Below are positions 31,290-38,430 of a DNA stretch of 64,000 bases, in pieces (positions within the stretch are counted from its first letter, which is position 1; the number at the start of each line of letters is the position of its first letter). The position numbers and the translations under genes are program-made. A model generated the notes under the pieces. It did no database searches. It was not told the origin of the DNA and saw only the letters and a program-made list of their open reading frames with translations. This DNA is from Streptomyces phaeoluteigriseus (GTDB lineage: Bacteria; Actinomycetota; Actinomycetes; Streptomycetales; Streptomycetaceae), in the NCBI RefSeq assembly GCF_001896135.2, contig NZ_MPOH02000016.1, positions 63,425 through 127,424 of the forward strand, written 5' to 3'.

Positions 31290-32918
31290 TTACCGATCTC
31301 CTTCCTGAGGGGCGGAGCGCGTCGGGGCGGGCTGAGACCACGGCTGGTTTCTGGCAGGCTCGGGGCCCGGCTTGTTCCTCGCGGGCTCGGGGCCCGGCTG
31401 ATTCCTGGCCGGCTCGGCGCCCGGCCGGTGATTCGCGGGTCCGGCGCCCGGGCGGTTCTTCCTCGCGGGCTCGCTCTTCACCGGTTCGGGTGTCGGTGAG
31501 GTGATGGTCCGGGAGGTGTCGTCACCGCCGCCTCCGCCCACGGTCTTCCGGCCTCCGGTCGAGGGGGCGCCGGCCCCGCCGGACGCCGTGTCCGGCTCCC
31601 GCGTGCGTGCCCGCCCGTCCGGCACCCGCGCCAGCTCGGGCGACGCCGTGTCCAGCGGTACCGACCAGGACCGTACGAGGCCCAACTGGACTGCCTGGCG
31701 CGGTAGTACGGCGTCCAGCAGCCAGTCGGCCGCGACGCGCACCCGGTTGCCGGGCATGGCGGCCAGGTGGTAGCCGCGGGTGACCGCGCCGGCGGGCAGC
31801 CCCGACAGCGGGATGCCCAGCGGGTTCGCGGCGGCCTTGACGCCGCCGAGGTCGACGACGAATCCCATGTCCTTGTGCCGGTAGGGCCGCAGTTCGCGCC
31901 CGGTCAGCGAGGCGGCGATGTTGTGCCCGGCGACCTTTCCCTGCCGCCAGGCGTGCTGCGCCGTCATCGGCGTGTACGCCCCCGGCTTCTCCAGATCGGG
32001 CACGGCGGCGGCGTCACCGCAGGCGAACACCTCGGGCCTGCCCGGCACTCGGAGGGTCGGTTCGACGAGGAGCCGGCCCCGCTCCATGGGCAGCCCGAGG
32101 GACTCCGCGAGGGGGTCGGGTCGTACGCCGACGCACCACACGAGGGTGCGGGTGCCGACGAACTCGCCGTCGGTGAGCAGGACTCCGTCCGGGGTGGCCT
32201 CCTTCACGGAGGTCCCCGTCCGCACGTCGACGCCTCGCTCGCGCAGCACCCGGTCGGCGGTGCCGGAGAGCCGTTCGTCCAGTTCGGGCAGGACACGCTC
32301 GGCGACATCGAGGAGCAGCCAACGGGGCCGCATGCCCTTGCGCAGGGGGTGGGCACGCACCAGCGCGTCGGTGAACAGCTGCCCCTGCGCCGCGACTTCG
32401 GTGCCCGTGTAGCCGGCGCCGACGACCACGAACGTACAGCGCGCGGAGCAGCGGGGGTCCTCGCCGTCGGAGGCGGCCAGTTCGATCTGGCGGGTCACGT
32501 GGTCGCGCAGATAGAGCGCTTCGGGCAGGCCTCGGAAGCCGTGCGCGTGCTCGGCGACGCCGGGAACGGGCAGCAGCTTGTTCACGCTGCCGGCGGCCAG
32601 CACCAGCCGGTCGTAGTCGAGGCTCCCCGGCTCACCCTCGGGGCCGGTGTAGTGCACGGTGCGCCCGTCGAGGTCGATGCGGCCGGCCTCGCCGAGCACC
32701 AGCCGTACGTCCGGCAGGGTGCCGGCGAGGGAGACGGTGACCCGGCGCGGTTCGAGGATGCCGGCGGCCACCTGCGGCAGCAGGGGCAGGTACAGGAAGT
32801 AGTCGGTCGGGTTCAGCAGGGTGATCTCGGCCCGGCCGCGGGCCGCCCTCGCGAGGGTGCGGGCGGTGCGGTACCCGGCGAAGCCGGCTCCGACGATCAC
32901 GATGCGGGGTCGACTCAC
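31290..32918 (-). CDS. NDH-2-like NAD(P)/FAD-dependent oxidoreductase with Pro-rich tail
   Basis: A 542-residue flavoprotein. FAD site VIVGAGFAG at residues 7-15; second Rossmann motif VVVGAGYTGTE; ACGDAAAVPD for FAD binding; and QHAWRQGKVAGHNI. These are marks of type II NADH dehydrogenase, which passes electrons from NADH to quinone at the membrane surface. After residue about 430 comes a Gly/Pro/Arg tail of about 110 residues with repeats of GPEPARN(Q/K)P. The GTG at 32918 has GGAGG five bases upstream. The tail is unusual for the family. Confidence 0.88.
   Translation of the reverse strand: MSRPRIVIVGAGFAGYRTARTLARAARGRAEITLLNPTDYFLYLPLLPQVAAGILEPRRVTVSLAGTLPDVRLVLGEAGRIDLDGRTVHYTGPEGEPGSLDYDRLVLAAGSVNKLLPVPGVAEHAHGFRGLPEALYLRDHVTRQIELAASDGEDPRCSARCTFVVVGAGYTGTEVAAQGQLFTDALVRAHPLRKGMRPRWLLLDVAERVLPELDERLSGTADRVLRERGVDVRTGTSVKEATPDGVLLTDGEFVGTRTLVWCVGVRPDPLAESLGLPMERGRLLVEPTLRVPGRPEVFACGDAAAVPDLEKPGAYTPMTAQHAWRQGKVAGHNIAASLTGRELRPYRHKDMGFVVDLGGVKAAANPLGIPLSGLPAGAVTRGYHLAAMPGNRVRVAADWLLDAVLPRQAVQLGLVRSWSVPLDTASPELARVPDGRARTREPDTASGGAGAPSTGGRKTVGGGGGDDTSRTITSPTPEPVKSEPARKNRPGAGPANHRPGAEPARNQPGPEPARNKPGPEPARNQPWSQPAPTRSAPQEGDR
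31346..31478. repeat. 30-base tandem repeats encoding PARN(Q/K)PGPE
   Basis: About four imperfect 30-base copies (GGGGCCCGGCTTGTTCCTCG and variants at 31364, 31394, 31424, 31454) encode the C-terminal tail of the flavoprotein. The repeat keeps the frame. Confidence 0.7.
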
Positions 32919-33138
32919 GTTCGCCTCCGGTGGCCCCACGCCGTCCGGGCCGCGGGGAAGTGTGTCGTGCGGTGGTTTCCGCGTCCCCCTGGCCGGGTCC
33001 GCCAAACGTTCCGCCGGGCCCACCGGTCGGTTCCGCCGGTCCGCCGGGTGGGCGGGCACGGCCCCGGTTTCCGCCTCGCGCGCGGGGTAACCCGGACCGC
33101 GACCGCCCACCCGCCGCACCACAGCGGAGGTACCCCCC

Positions 33139-34092
33139 ATGCCCGAGTACGGTTATTTCCTGTCCTGCGAGGAGTTCGGCCCCGCGGAGCTGGTCGAGCA
33201 GGCCCGGATGGCCGAGCAGGCCGGATTCACGGCGCTCTGGATCTCCGACCACTATCACCCGTGGAACGACGCGCAGGGCCAGAGTCCCTTCGTCTGGTCG
33301 GTGATCGGCGCACTGTCGGAGGCGGTGTCGCTGCCCATCGAGACGGCCGTCACCTGCCCGACCGTACGGATGCACCCGGCCGTGGTGGCGCAGGCCGCGG
33401 CGACGAGCGCGGTGATGACCGGGGGCCGCTTCCGGCTCGGCGTCGGCTCGGGCGAGGCCCTCAACGAGCACATCCTGGGCGACGCCTGGCCGCCCGCGCA
33501 CGTACGTCTGGAGATGCTGGAGGAGGCGATCCAGATCATGCGGCGGCTGTTCACCGGCGAGGAGGTCAACCACGTCGGCACCCACTACACGGTGGAGAAC
33601 GCCCGCCTCTACACCGTCCCGGAGGAGCCGGTCCCGATCGACATCTCCGGCTTCGGCCCGAAGGCCACCTCCCTCGCGTCCCGGGTCGGCGACGGCTACA
33701 TCACGATGATGCCGGAGGAGGCCATGGTGGAGCAGTTCCGCAAGGGCGGCGGCGGCGCCAAGCTCGTCAGTGGCGGCACGAAGGTCTGCTACGGCCCCGA
33801 CCGCGAGGAGGCGGTCCGCACGGTCCACAAGCTGTGGTCGAACCAGCTGCTGCCCGGCGAGATGGGCCAGATCCTGCCCACGCCGAGTCATTTCGAGCAG
33901 TTGGAGCCGCTGATCACGGAGGAGATGGTCGGCGAGAACACGGTCTGCGGCGACGACGTGGACGATCACGTCAGCACGCTGAAGGCGTTCGCCGACGCGG
34001 GCTTCGACCGGATCTACGTCAACCAGATCGGCCCCGACCAGCGCGGCTTCTTCGACTTCTACCGCACGAAGGTGCTGCCGCAGCTGCCCTGA
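33139..34092 (+). CDS. F420-dependent LLM-class oxidoreductase (TIGR03557 type)
   Basis: A 317-residue luciferase-like protein: EYGYFLSCEEFGP start, WISDHYHPWND, RFRLGVGSGEALNEH and SGFGPKATSLASRVGDGY. These fit the F420-dependent G6PD-like branch of the LLM family. It should use reduced F420 or F420 for hydride transfer; the substrate cannot be told. AGCGGAGGTACC precedes the ATG. It diverges from the NDH-2-like gene, with a 220-base spacer between them. Confidence 0.9.
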   Translation: MPEYGYFLSCEEFGPAELVEQARMAEQAGFTALWISDHYHPWNDAQGQSPFVWSVIGALSEAVSLPIETAVTCPTVRMHPAVVAQAAATSAVMTGGRFRLGVGSGEALNEHILGDAWPPAHVRLEMLEEAIQIMRRLFTGEEVNHVGTHYTVENARLYTVPEEPVPIDISGFGPKATSLASRVGDGYITMMPEEAMVEQFRKGGGGAKLVSGGTKVCYGPDREEAVRTVHKLWSNQLLPGEMGQILPTPSHFEQLEPLITEEMVGENTVCGDDVDDHVSTLKAFADAGFDRIYVNQIGPDQRGFFDFYRTKVLPQLP

Positions 34093-34254
34093 GGCATTCG
34101 GGTGGCATCCGGGGCGGGGCACGGTGGTGACCGGCCCCGGGTGCGCCCGCGCACCCCGGCCGCCGTCACCGCCGCGCCGAGGCCCGCGGCGACGCCCGCG
34201 GCGGGCAGTCACGCCCCCACCCGACCCGGCCCGGCTCCGCGGGGCGCTCCTGGG

Positions 34255-34472
34255 ACTGGTGGTGGAACTCGGCGGGCGTGAACCGGGTGCGGGAGGCGAA
34301 GACTCCGGCCAAGGCGTTGCCGCCCACACGTGGACGCGGCCGAAGGCATCCACCATCTGCAGTACGCCGATGCGGCCGAAGGCGCCGGCAACTTGCTCTC
34401 CAGGCCCTCGACCGCTCCGGGGTCGGCCATGTCGACGCTCACCACGAGCGCCTCCCCGCCGACCCGCCGCAC
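34255..34472 (-). pseudogene. Remnant of a short-chain dehydrogenase/reductase gene
   Basis: Three frames in order give pieces of one SDR: GGEALVVSVDMADPGAVEGLE (cofactor-side strand), VAGAFGRIGVLQ (where families read AFGRIDVWVNNA) and AGVFASRTRFTPAEFHHQ. There is no N-terminal TGxxxGIG and no YxxxK active site. The order of fragments is right for an SDR with several indels and large deletions. Confidence 0.55.
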
Positions 34473-34527
34473 CCCGTCCGCGGCACCCGGTCGCCGGGGC
34501 GACGAAGGCCACGGCCGCCGGGACCGT

Positions 34528-34588
34528 TCAGGCCAGGCAGGTCAGGGTCAGGCAGGTCCGGTCAGGCAGGTCAGGTCAGTCAGGTCAC
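34528..34588. repeat. Short repeats of GTCAGGCAG/GTCAG
   Basis: The tract holds about six copies of GTCAG-containing units (CAGGCAGGTCAGGGTCAGGC onward), with five- and ten-base spacing. It lies just upstream of the SDR remnant on the minus strand. No function visible. Confidence 0.65.
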
Positions 34589-34621
34589 CACGACGGTCCG
34601 GCCCCGCGCCCGCCTCGCGGG

Positions 34622-35110
34622 TCAGGCCCGGCGGTGCGGCGTCCCGGGGTCGACGTCGCCGGTCCGCGGCGCCTCGCCCGGCATGGGCGCGCCCACGTCG
34701 GGCGCGGTCCGCGGCATCGGCGGGTAGGGCGTGCCGCGGCCGGTGGCCGCGCCGGCGGGCGGTACGGCGGGCCCCGGCTGTGCGGTCACGTCCGCGCCGC
34801 CGTGGTGGGCCGGGCGCGGGTGCGGGCGGGCGGCGCCGCGCAGGACGTACGCCAGCACGCCGAGTATCGCCGCGGTGATCAGTGCGGCGGCCCAGTCGGG
34901 CAGCCCGATGCCGAGGGCGAGGCCCACGGCCAGTGCGACGGCGGCTCCCGCGTACAGGGCGAGCGCGCCGGACGCGGCGTACAGCAGCGCCGTACGACGC
35001 TGCTTACGGGTCTGTTCGCGCAGTTCCTCGCGGATGGTCTCGCGCGCCACCTGCGCCAACTCGTCGACGAGGTGCTTGTCCAGATGCTCCAGGTGATCGA
35101 TGCGCTCCAT
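34622..35110 (-). CDS. Holin-like (Phage_holin_3_6 type) membrane protein
   Basis: A 162-residue protein with an amphipathic N-terminal helix (DHLEHLDKHLVDELAQVARE), two hydrophobic segments (about 40-62 and 66-90) and a Pro-rich disordered tail. This is the layout of actinobacterial holin-X-like proteins, widely found outside phages. Role unknown, possibly envelope-linked. No strong ribosome site precedes the ATG at 35110. Confidence 0.75.
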   Translation of the reverse strand: MERIDHLEHLDKHLVDELAQVARETIREELREQTRKQRRTALLYAASGALALYAGAAVALAVGLALGIGLPDWAAALITAAILGVLAYVLRGAARPHPRPAHHGGADVTAQPGPAVPPAGAATGRGTPYPPMPRTAPDVGAPMPGEAPRTGDVDPGTPHRRA

Positions 35111-35215
35111 GCACGGTGGGTACCCGGGCCCTGCGGGCGGTAACGCGGCCGGGCCGCCGAGCGGATCGGGTGAAGGGATCTCCACGGCCCCGCCCGCCCA
35201 ACTAGGCTCCCGCAC

Positions 35216-35565
35216 ATGAACATTCTGGGAGCCACCCTGCGTGTCTGCGTCGATGATCTGGAAGCCGCCGTCCCCTTCTACGAGCGCCTCGCGGGCACTC
35301 CGGCGCTGCGCTTCGAGCGCGGCGGCGTGCAGGTCGCGGCGGTGGGCTGCTTCCTGCTGATGAGCGGGCCCGCGATGGAGCTGGAGGTGCTGCGCAAGGT
35401 CGCGGCGACCATCGCCGTGACGGACGTCGACGAGGCGCTCAAGACGCTCGGCGAGCTGGGCGCGGACATCATCGCGGGCCCGGTGGCCACCCCGGCCGGC
35501 CGCAACCTGATCGTGCGGCATCCGGACGGCGCCGTCTACGAGTACGTGGACCGCCGTCGGCGTGA
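35216..35565 (+). CDS. VOC-family (glyoxalase/bleomycin-resistance fold) protein, frameshifted at the stop
   Basis: Starts MNILGATLRVCVDDLEAAVPFYERL and shows the VOC beta-alpha-beta repeats, ending IVRHPDGAVYEYVDRR. The family usually ends there. Here the frame runs on another 34 codons to 35668, into the convergent arginase gene. Adding one C at CGGCG (35559-35563) gives VDRRRP and a TGA at 35563-35565; the interval is 350 bases, one short of a multiple of three. The function (metal-dependent enzyme or binding protein) cannot be told. Confidence 0.78.
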
Positions 35566-35579
35566 GGCGGGCCGTCGGC

Positions 35580-36479
35580 TCAGGAGCGGCCGAGGGCGGC
35601 CACGACGAGGTCGGCGAGGAGCGCGCCCGCGGTGCCGTCGGGGTCCAGGTCGGGGTCGTAGATCGTGACGTTGAGGCCTGCGCAGCGCGGCGAGGCCAGC
35701 AACGGGCGCAGCAGCGCGACCAGTTCGTCGGGGAAGAGGCCGTCGGGGTCGGGGCTGTCGACGGCGGGCATCACCGTCGGATCGAGCACGTCGGCGTCCA
35801 GGTGGACCCAGAATCCGTCGAGTTCGGGGATCTCGAAGGCGCGTGCGGTGGCGGCGCCGAGCGCCTCGTGGCCCCACTCGCGCAGTTCGCCCACGGTGAC
35901 GACGGGCATCTTCAGGGCGACGAGTTCGGCGGTGTCGTCGGCGAACGCGTCGCGGATGCCGAAGAACCGCACGTCCTCGTCGCGCAGATAGGGCTTGAGT
36001 CCCTCCAGGTCGGTGAGGTCGTCCTGGCCGCGGCCGGTGGCCAGGGCCACCTCCTCGCCGCCCGCCGCGCCGACCGCGGTCGAGTTGCCGGGATGCCGGA
36101 AGTCGTGCGAGGCGTCCACGGCGGCCAGCCCGTACCGGCCGATGCGGCGCAGTGCGAGGGAGGCGCCGAGCTGGATCGAGCAGTCGCCGCCGAGGACGAC
36201 GGGGAAGTCACCGTCGCGCACATGGCGCTCGACGCGGTCGGCGAGCCGGCGGGTGTAGGAGGCGAGGGCGGACGCGTTGAAGACGCCGTCGCCTTCCTTC
36301 CAGTCCCCCCGGTCGTAGCGCGGCGGCACGACGACCCCGCCCTCCAGCGCGCCGAGACGCTGCACGATCCGCTGCTCGCGCAGGGCGCCGGCGAGCTTGT
36401 GGCAGCCGGGCACCGTGCCGGGGGCGGGCGGGCGCAGCCCCAGGTTGGAGGGGGCGTCGATCACGACGAAGTTCCGCAT
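35580..36479 (-). CDS. Arginase/agmatinase/formiminoglutamase-family protein
   Basis: A 299-residue ureohydrolase-fold protein with the manganese-site segments VLGGDCSIQLG, AVDASHDF and VHLDADVLDP. The second, usually DAHxDxN, reads DASHDF, so it departs from classical arginase. The substrate is therefore uncertain (arginine, agmatine or another guanidino compound). The start at 36479 (MRNFVVIDAPS) has GAGG eight bases upstream; an in-frame ATG at 36488 has no room for a ribosome site. Confidence 0.85.
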   Translation of the reverse strand: MRNFVVIDAPSNLGLRPPAPGTVPGCHKLAGALREQRIVQRLGALEGGVVVPPRYDRGDWKEGDGVFNASALASYTRRLADRVERHVRDGDFPVVLGGDCSIQLGASLALRRIGRYGLAAVDASHDFRHPGNSTAVGAAGGEEVALATGRGQDDLTDLEGLKPYLRDEDVRFFGIRDAFADDTAELVALKMPVVTVGELREWGHEALGAATARAFEIPELDGFWVHLDADVLDPTVMPAVDSPDPDGLFPDELVALLRPLLASPRCAGLNVTIYDPDLDPDGTAGALLADLVVAALGRS

Positions 36480-36543
36480 GCCCGGCATCCTCGCCGACGT
36501 CGGTCGGGCGTTCAACGGCTTTCACCGGGAGCGGTCAGGCGGC

Positions 36544-37125
36544 TCACCGGGGAGTGCTCGCCGCCGGGCGCGGGAAGCGTTCGGAGCGCATCTCGACGGT
36601 GAGCGCCCACCGCTCGTGGTCGCGCCAGTCCCCGTCGATGTAGATCATCTTCGGGGAGAAGCCCTCGAGGCGGAACCCGCAGGACCGCGCCAGCGCGATC
36701 GAGGCCGCGTTGCCCGGCTGCACGTTGATCTCCAGCCGGTGCAGCCGCATCGGCCCGAAGGCGTGCGCCACCACGAGGTCGAGGCCCTCGCGCATCAGCC
36801 CGCGCCCGGCGGCGTGCGCGAAGGCGCCGTAGCCCAGCGCGCCGCACTGGAAACCGCCTTCGACGATGTTGTTGATGTTGATGAACCCGGCGACGGCCCC
36901 GTCGTCGAGGGTGCACACGAGGAACCCGGCCTTCGTGGGGTCCTCGATCAGCCGTCCCGCGTAGGCCCGGTACGCCTCGGTGGTGGCGGGCGGGAACAGC
37001 CACGGACGGTGCAGGTCCTTGCTCTCCCGGGCCCGGGCGGTGAACTCGTCCCCGTCCGCGTAGGTGAAGTGGCGTATGCCCACGCGGGGCCCTTCGGCGA
37101 GGTGGCGGGATGCGGTGTGCGGCAT
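36544..37125 (-). CDS. GNAT-family N-acetyltransferase (RimJ/RimL type)
   Basis: A 193-residue acetyltransferase. The acetyl-CoA region reads GYGAFAHAAGRGLMREGLDLVVA (motif A variant Q/RxxGxG/A), followed by RLHRLEINVQPGNAASIALA and GFRLEGFS, the RimJ-like C-terminal motif. It would acetylate an N terminus of a protein or a small-molecule amine. It lies 64 bases upstream of the arginase gene on the same strand. Confidence 0.88.
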   Translation of the reverse strand: MPHTASRHLAEGPRVGIRHFTYADGDEFTARARESKDLHRPWLFPPATTEAYRAYAGRLIEDPTKAGFLVCTLDDGAVAGFININNIVEGGFQCGALGYGAFAHAAGRGLMREGLDLVVAHAFGPMRLHRLEINVQPGNAASIALARSCGFRLEGFSPKMIYIDGDWRDHERWALTVEMRSERFPRPAASTPR

Positions 37126-37145
37126 CGGGCCAGCGTACGACGGTG

Positions 37146-37394
37146 TCAGCCGCGCCGTTTGACGGCGTACGCGCCGCTCAGCGCGCCGATGGCCCCGGTG
37201 GCGAGGAGCGCGGTCCACAGCGGCACCGTCACCGTCACCTCGGGGACCAGCAGCCTGATCCGCGTGGCGCCGGTGTTCTCGAAGATGAAGATCAGGACGA
37301 GGACGGCGAGGGCCAGTACGGTGATCCGGGCGGGCGCCGGCGCGCCGCCCGTTCCGCTGGTCCTGCCGTCGCTCTCGGAGGTCTTCGGGCTCAT
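37146..37394 (-). CDS. LapA-domain-like small membrane protein
   Basis: An 82-residue protein: a 22-residue polar start (Ser/Thr/Gly), a first hydrophobic segment (ITVLALAVLVLIFIFENTG) and a second (WTALLATGAIGALSGAY). The FIFENTG turn after helix one is the LapA/DUF1049 signature. Role in the envelope unknown. 20 bases separate it from the GNAT gene. Confidence 0.82.
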   Translation of the reverse strand: MSPKTSESDGRTSGTGGAPAPARITVLALAVLVLIFIFENTGATRIRLLVPEVTVTVPLWTALLATGAIGALSGAYAVKRRG

Positions 37395-37506
37395 ACCGAC
37401 CAGGGTGGGCCCGCGGCCACCCGCCCGCGCGCCGAGGGCTGCCGACGGGTGACGGGCCGGCCCCGGGCCGGCGCTCGGGGCGCCCTCGGGGGCCTGGGGA
37501 TGCGCG

Positions 37507-38430
37507 TCAGCGCAGCGCGGGCACGTCGAGGGTGAGTGTGCCGGTCTCGGCGTCGAGTTCGGCGGTGACGCCGAAGGGCACCGTCAGCGCCCCGTCGCAG
37601 TGGCCGAAGCCGAGTTCCTCGACGACGGGGACGCCGAGCCCGCCGAGCCGGTCGGCCAGCACGGGCCGCAGTTCCTCGTAGGGCCCGCACCGCGCCCACG
37701 AGCCCAGCGCGACCCCGGCGACGCCGTCGAGCCAGCCGGTGCGCAGGAGTTGGGTGAGCGCCCGGTCGACGGCGTACGGCCGCTCCCCCACGTCCTCCAG
37801 CAGCAGCAGTCCGCCGCGGGCGCCGGACCGGGTGTGCGCGGTGCCGTACCCGGTGGCGAGGAGGGCGAGGCAGCCGCCGAGGGTGACGCCGCGGGCCCGG
37901 CCGGGGGCGAGGGCGGTGCCGTGCGAGGAGAGGGTGCGGACGGTCTCCGGCGCGAAGAGGGTGGCCTTCAGGTGCTCCTGGGCGCGGGCGTTCTTGACGA
38001 AGTCGATACCGGCGGCGACGGGTCCGTACAGAGTGACCAGGCCGAGGCGGACGGCGAACGCCTCGTGCAGGGCGGTGCTGTCGCTGAAGCCGAGGAACAC
38101 CTTCGGCCCGGCGGCCCGCATGGCCTCCCAGTCGAGCAGGTCGACCACGCGCTGCGCGCCGTAGCCGCCGCGCGCGCAGACCACCGCGTCGACGCCCGGG
38201 TCGCACCAGGCGCGCTGGAGGTCGGCGGCCCGGTCGGCGTCGGTACCGGCCAGGTAGCCCAATTTCCCGTGCCGGTCCAGGACATGGGGGGCGGCGAACG
38301 GGTCGAGGTCCCAGCCGCGCAGCAGGTCGAGGCCGGCCTGGAGCCGCTCCTCGACGACGGGTCCGCTGGGCGCGACGACCGCCACCCGGGCGCCGGGGGC
38401 GAGCCGGGACGGCCGCACCAGATCCTTCAC
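37507..38430 (-). CDS. S66-family LD-carboxypeptidase
   Basis: A 307-residue protein with the S66 elements: VAVVAPSGPV at the start, VVCARGGYGAQRVVDLLDW, and nucleophile serine in GFSDSTALHEAF. Enzymes of this family cut L,D-peptide bonds of murein tetrapeptides in the cytoplasm, or self-immunity peptides. The GTG at 38430 overlaps the stop of the S9 peptidase gene by four bases, placing it last in a four-gene peptidase operon. Confidence 0.9.
   Translation of the reverse strand: MKDLVRPSRLAPGARVAVVAPSGPVVEERLQAGLDLLRGWDLDPFAAPHVLDRHGKLGYLAGTDADRAADLQRAWCDPGVDAVVCARGGYGAQRVVDLLDWEAMRAAGPKVFLGFSDSTALHEAFAVRLGLVTLYGPVAAGIDFVKNARAQEHLKATLFAPETVRTLSSHGTALAPGRARGVTLGGCLALLATGYGTAHTRSGARGGLLLLEDVGERPYAVDRALTQLLRTGWLDGVAGVALGSWARCGPYEELRPVLADRLGGLGVPVVEELGFGHCDGALTVPFGVTAELDAETGTLTLDVPALR

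Larger units (their letters stand above)
34093..34621. other. 529-base spacer with SDR remnant and repeats
   Basis: No intact gene is present. It holds a short-chain dehydrogenase relic (34255-34472) and a GTCAGG-type repeat tract (34528-34588), listed separately. Confidence 0.6.

Noticed and set aside
34622..35110. Prophage marker (holin-like gene)
   Set aside because: The family is common in actinobacterial chromosomes; no phage structural, lysis or integrase genes are near.
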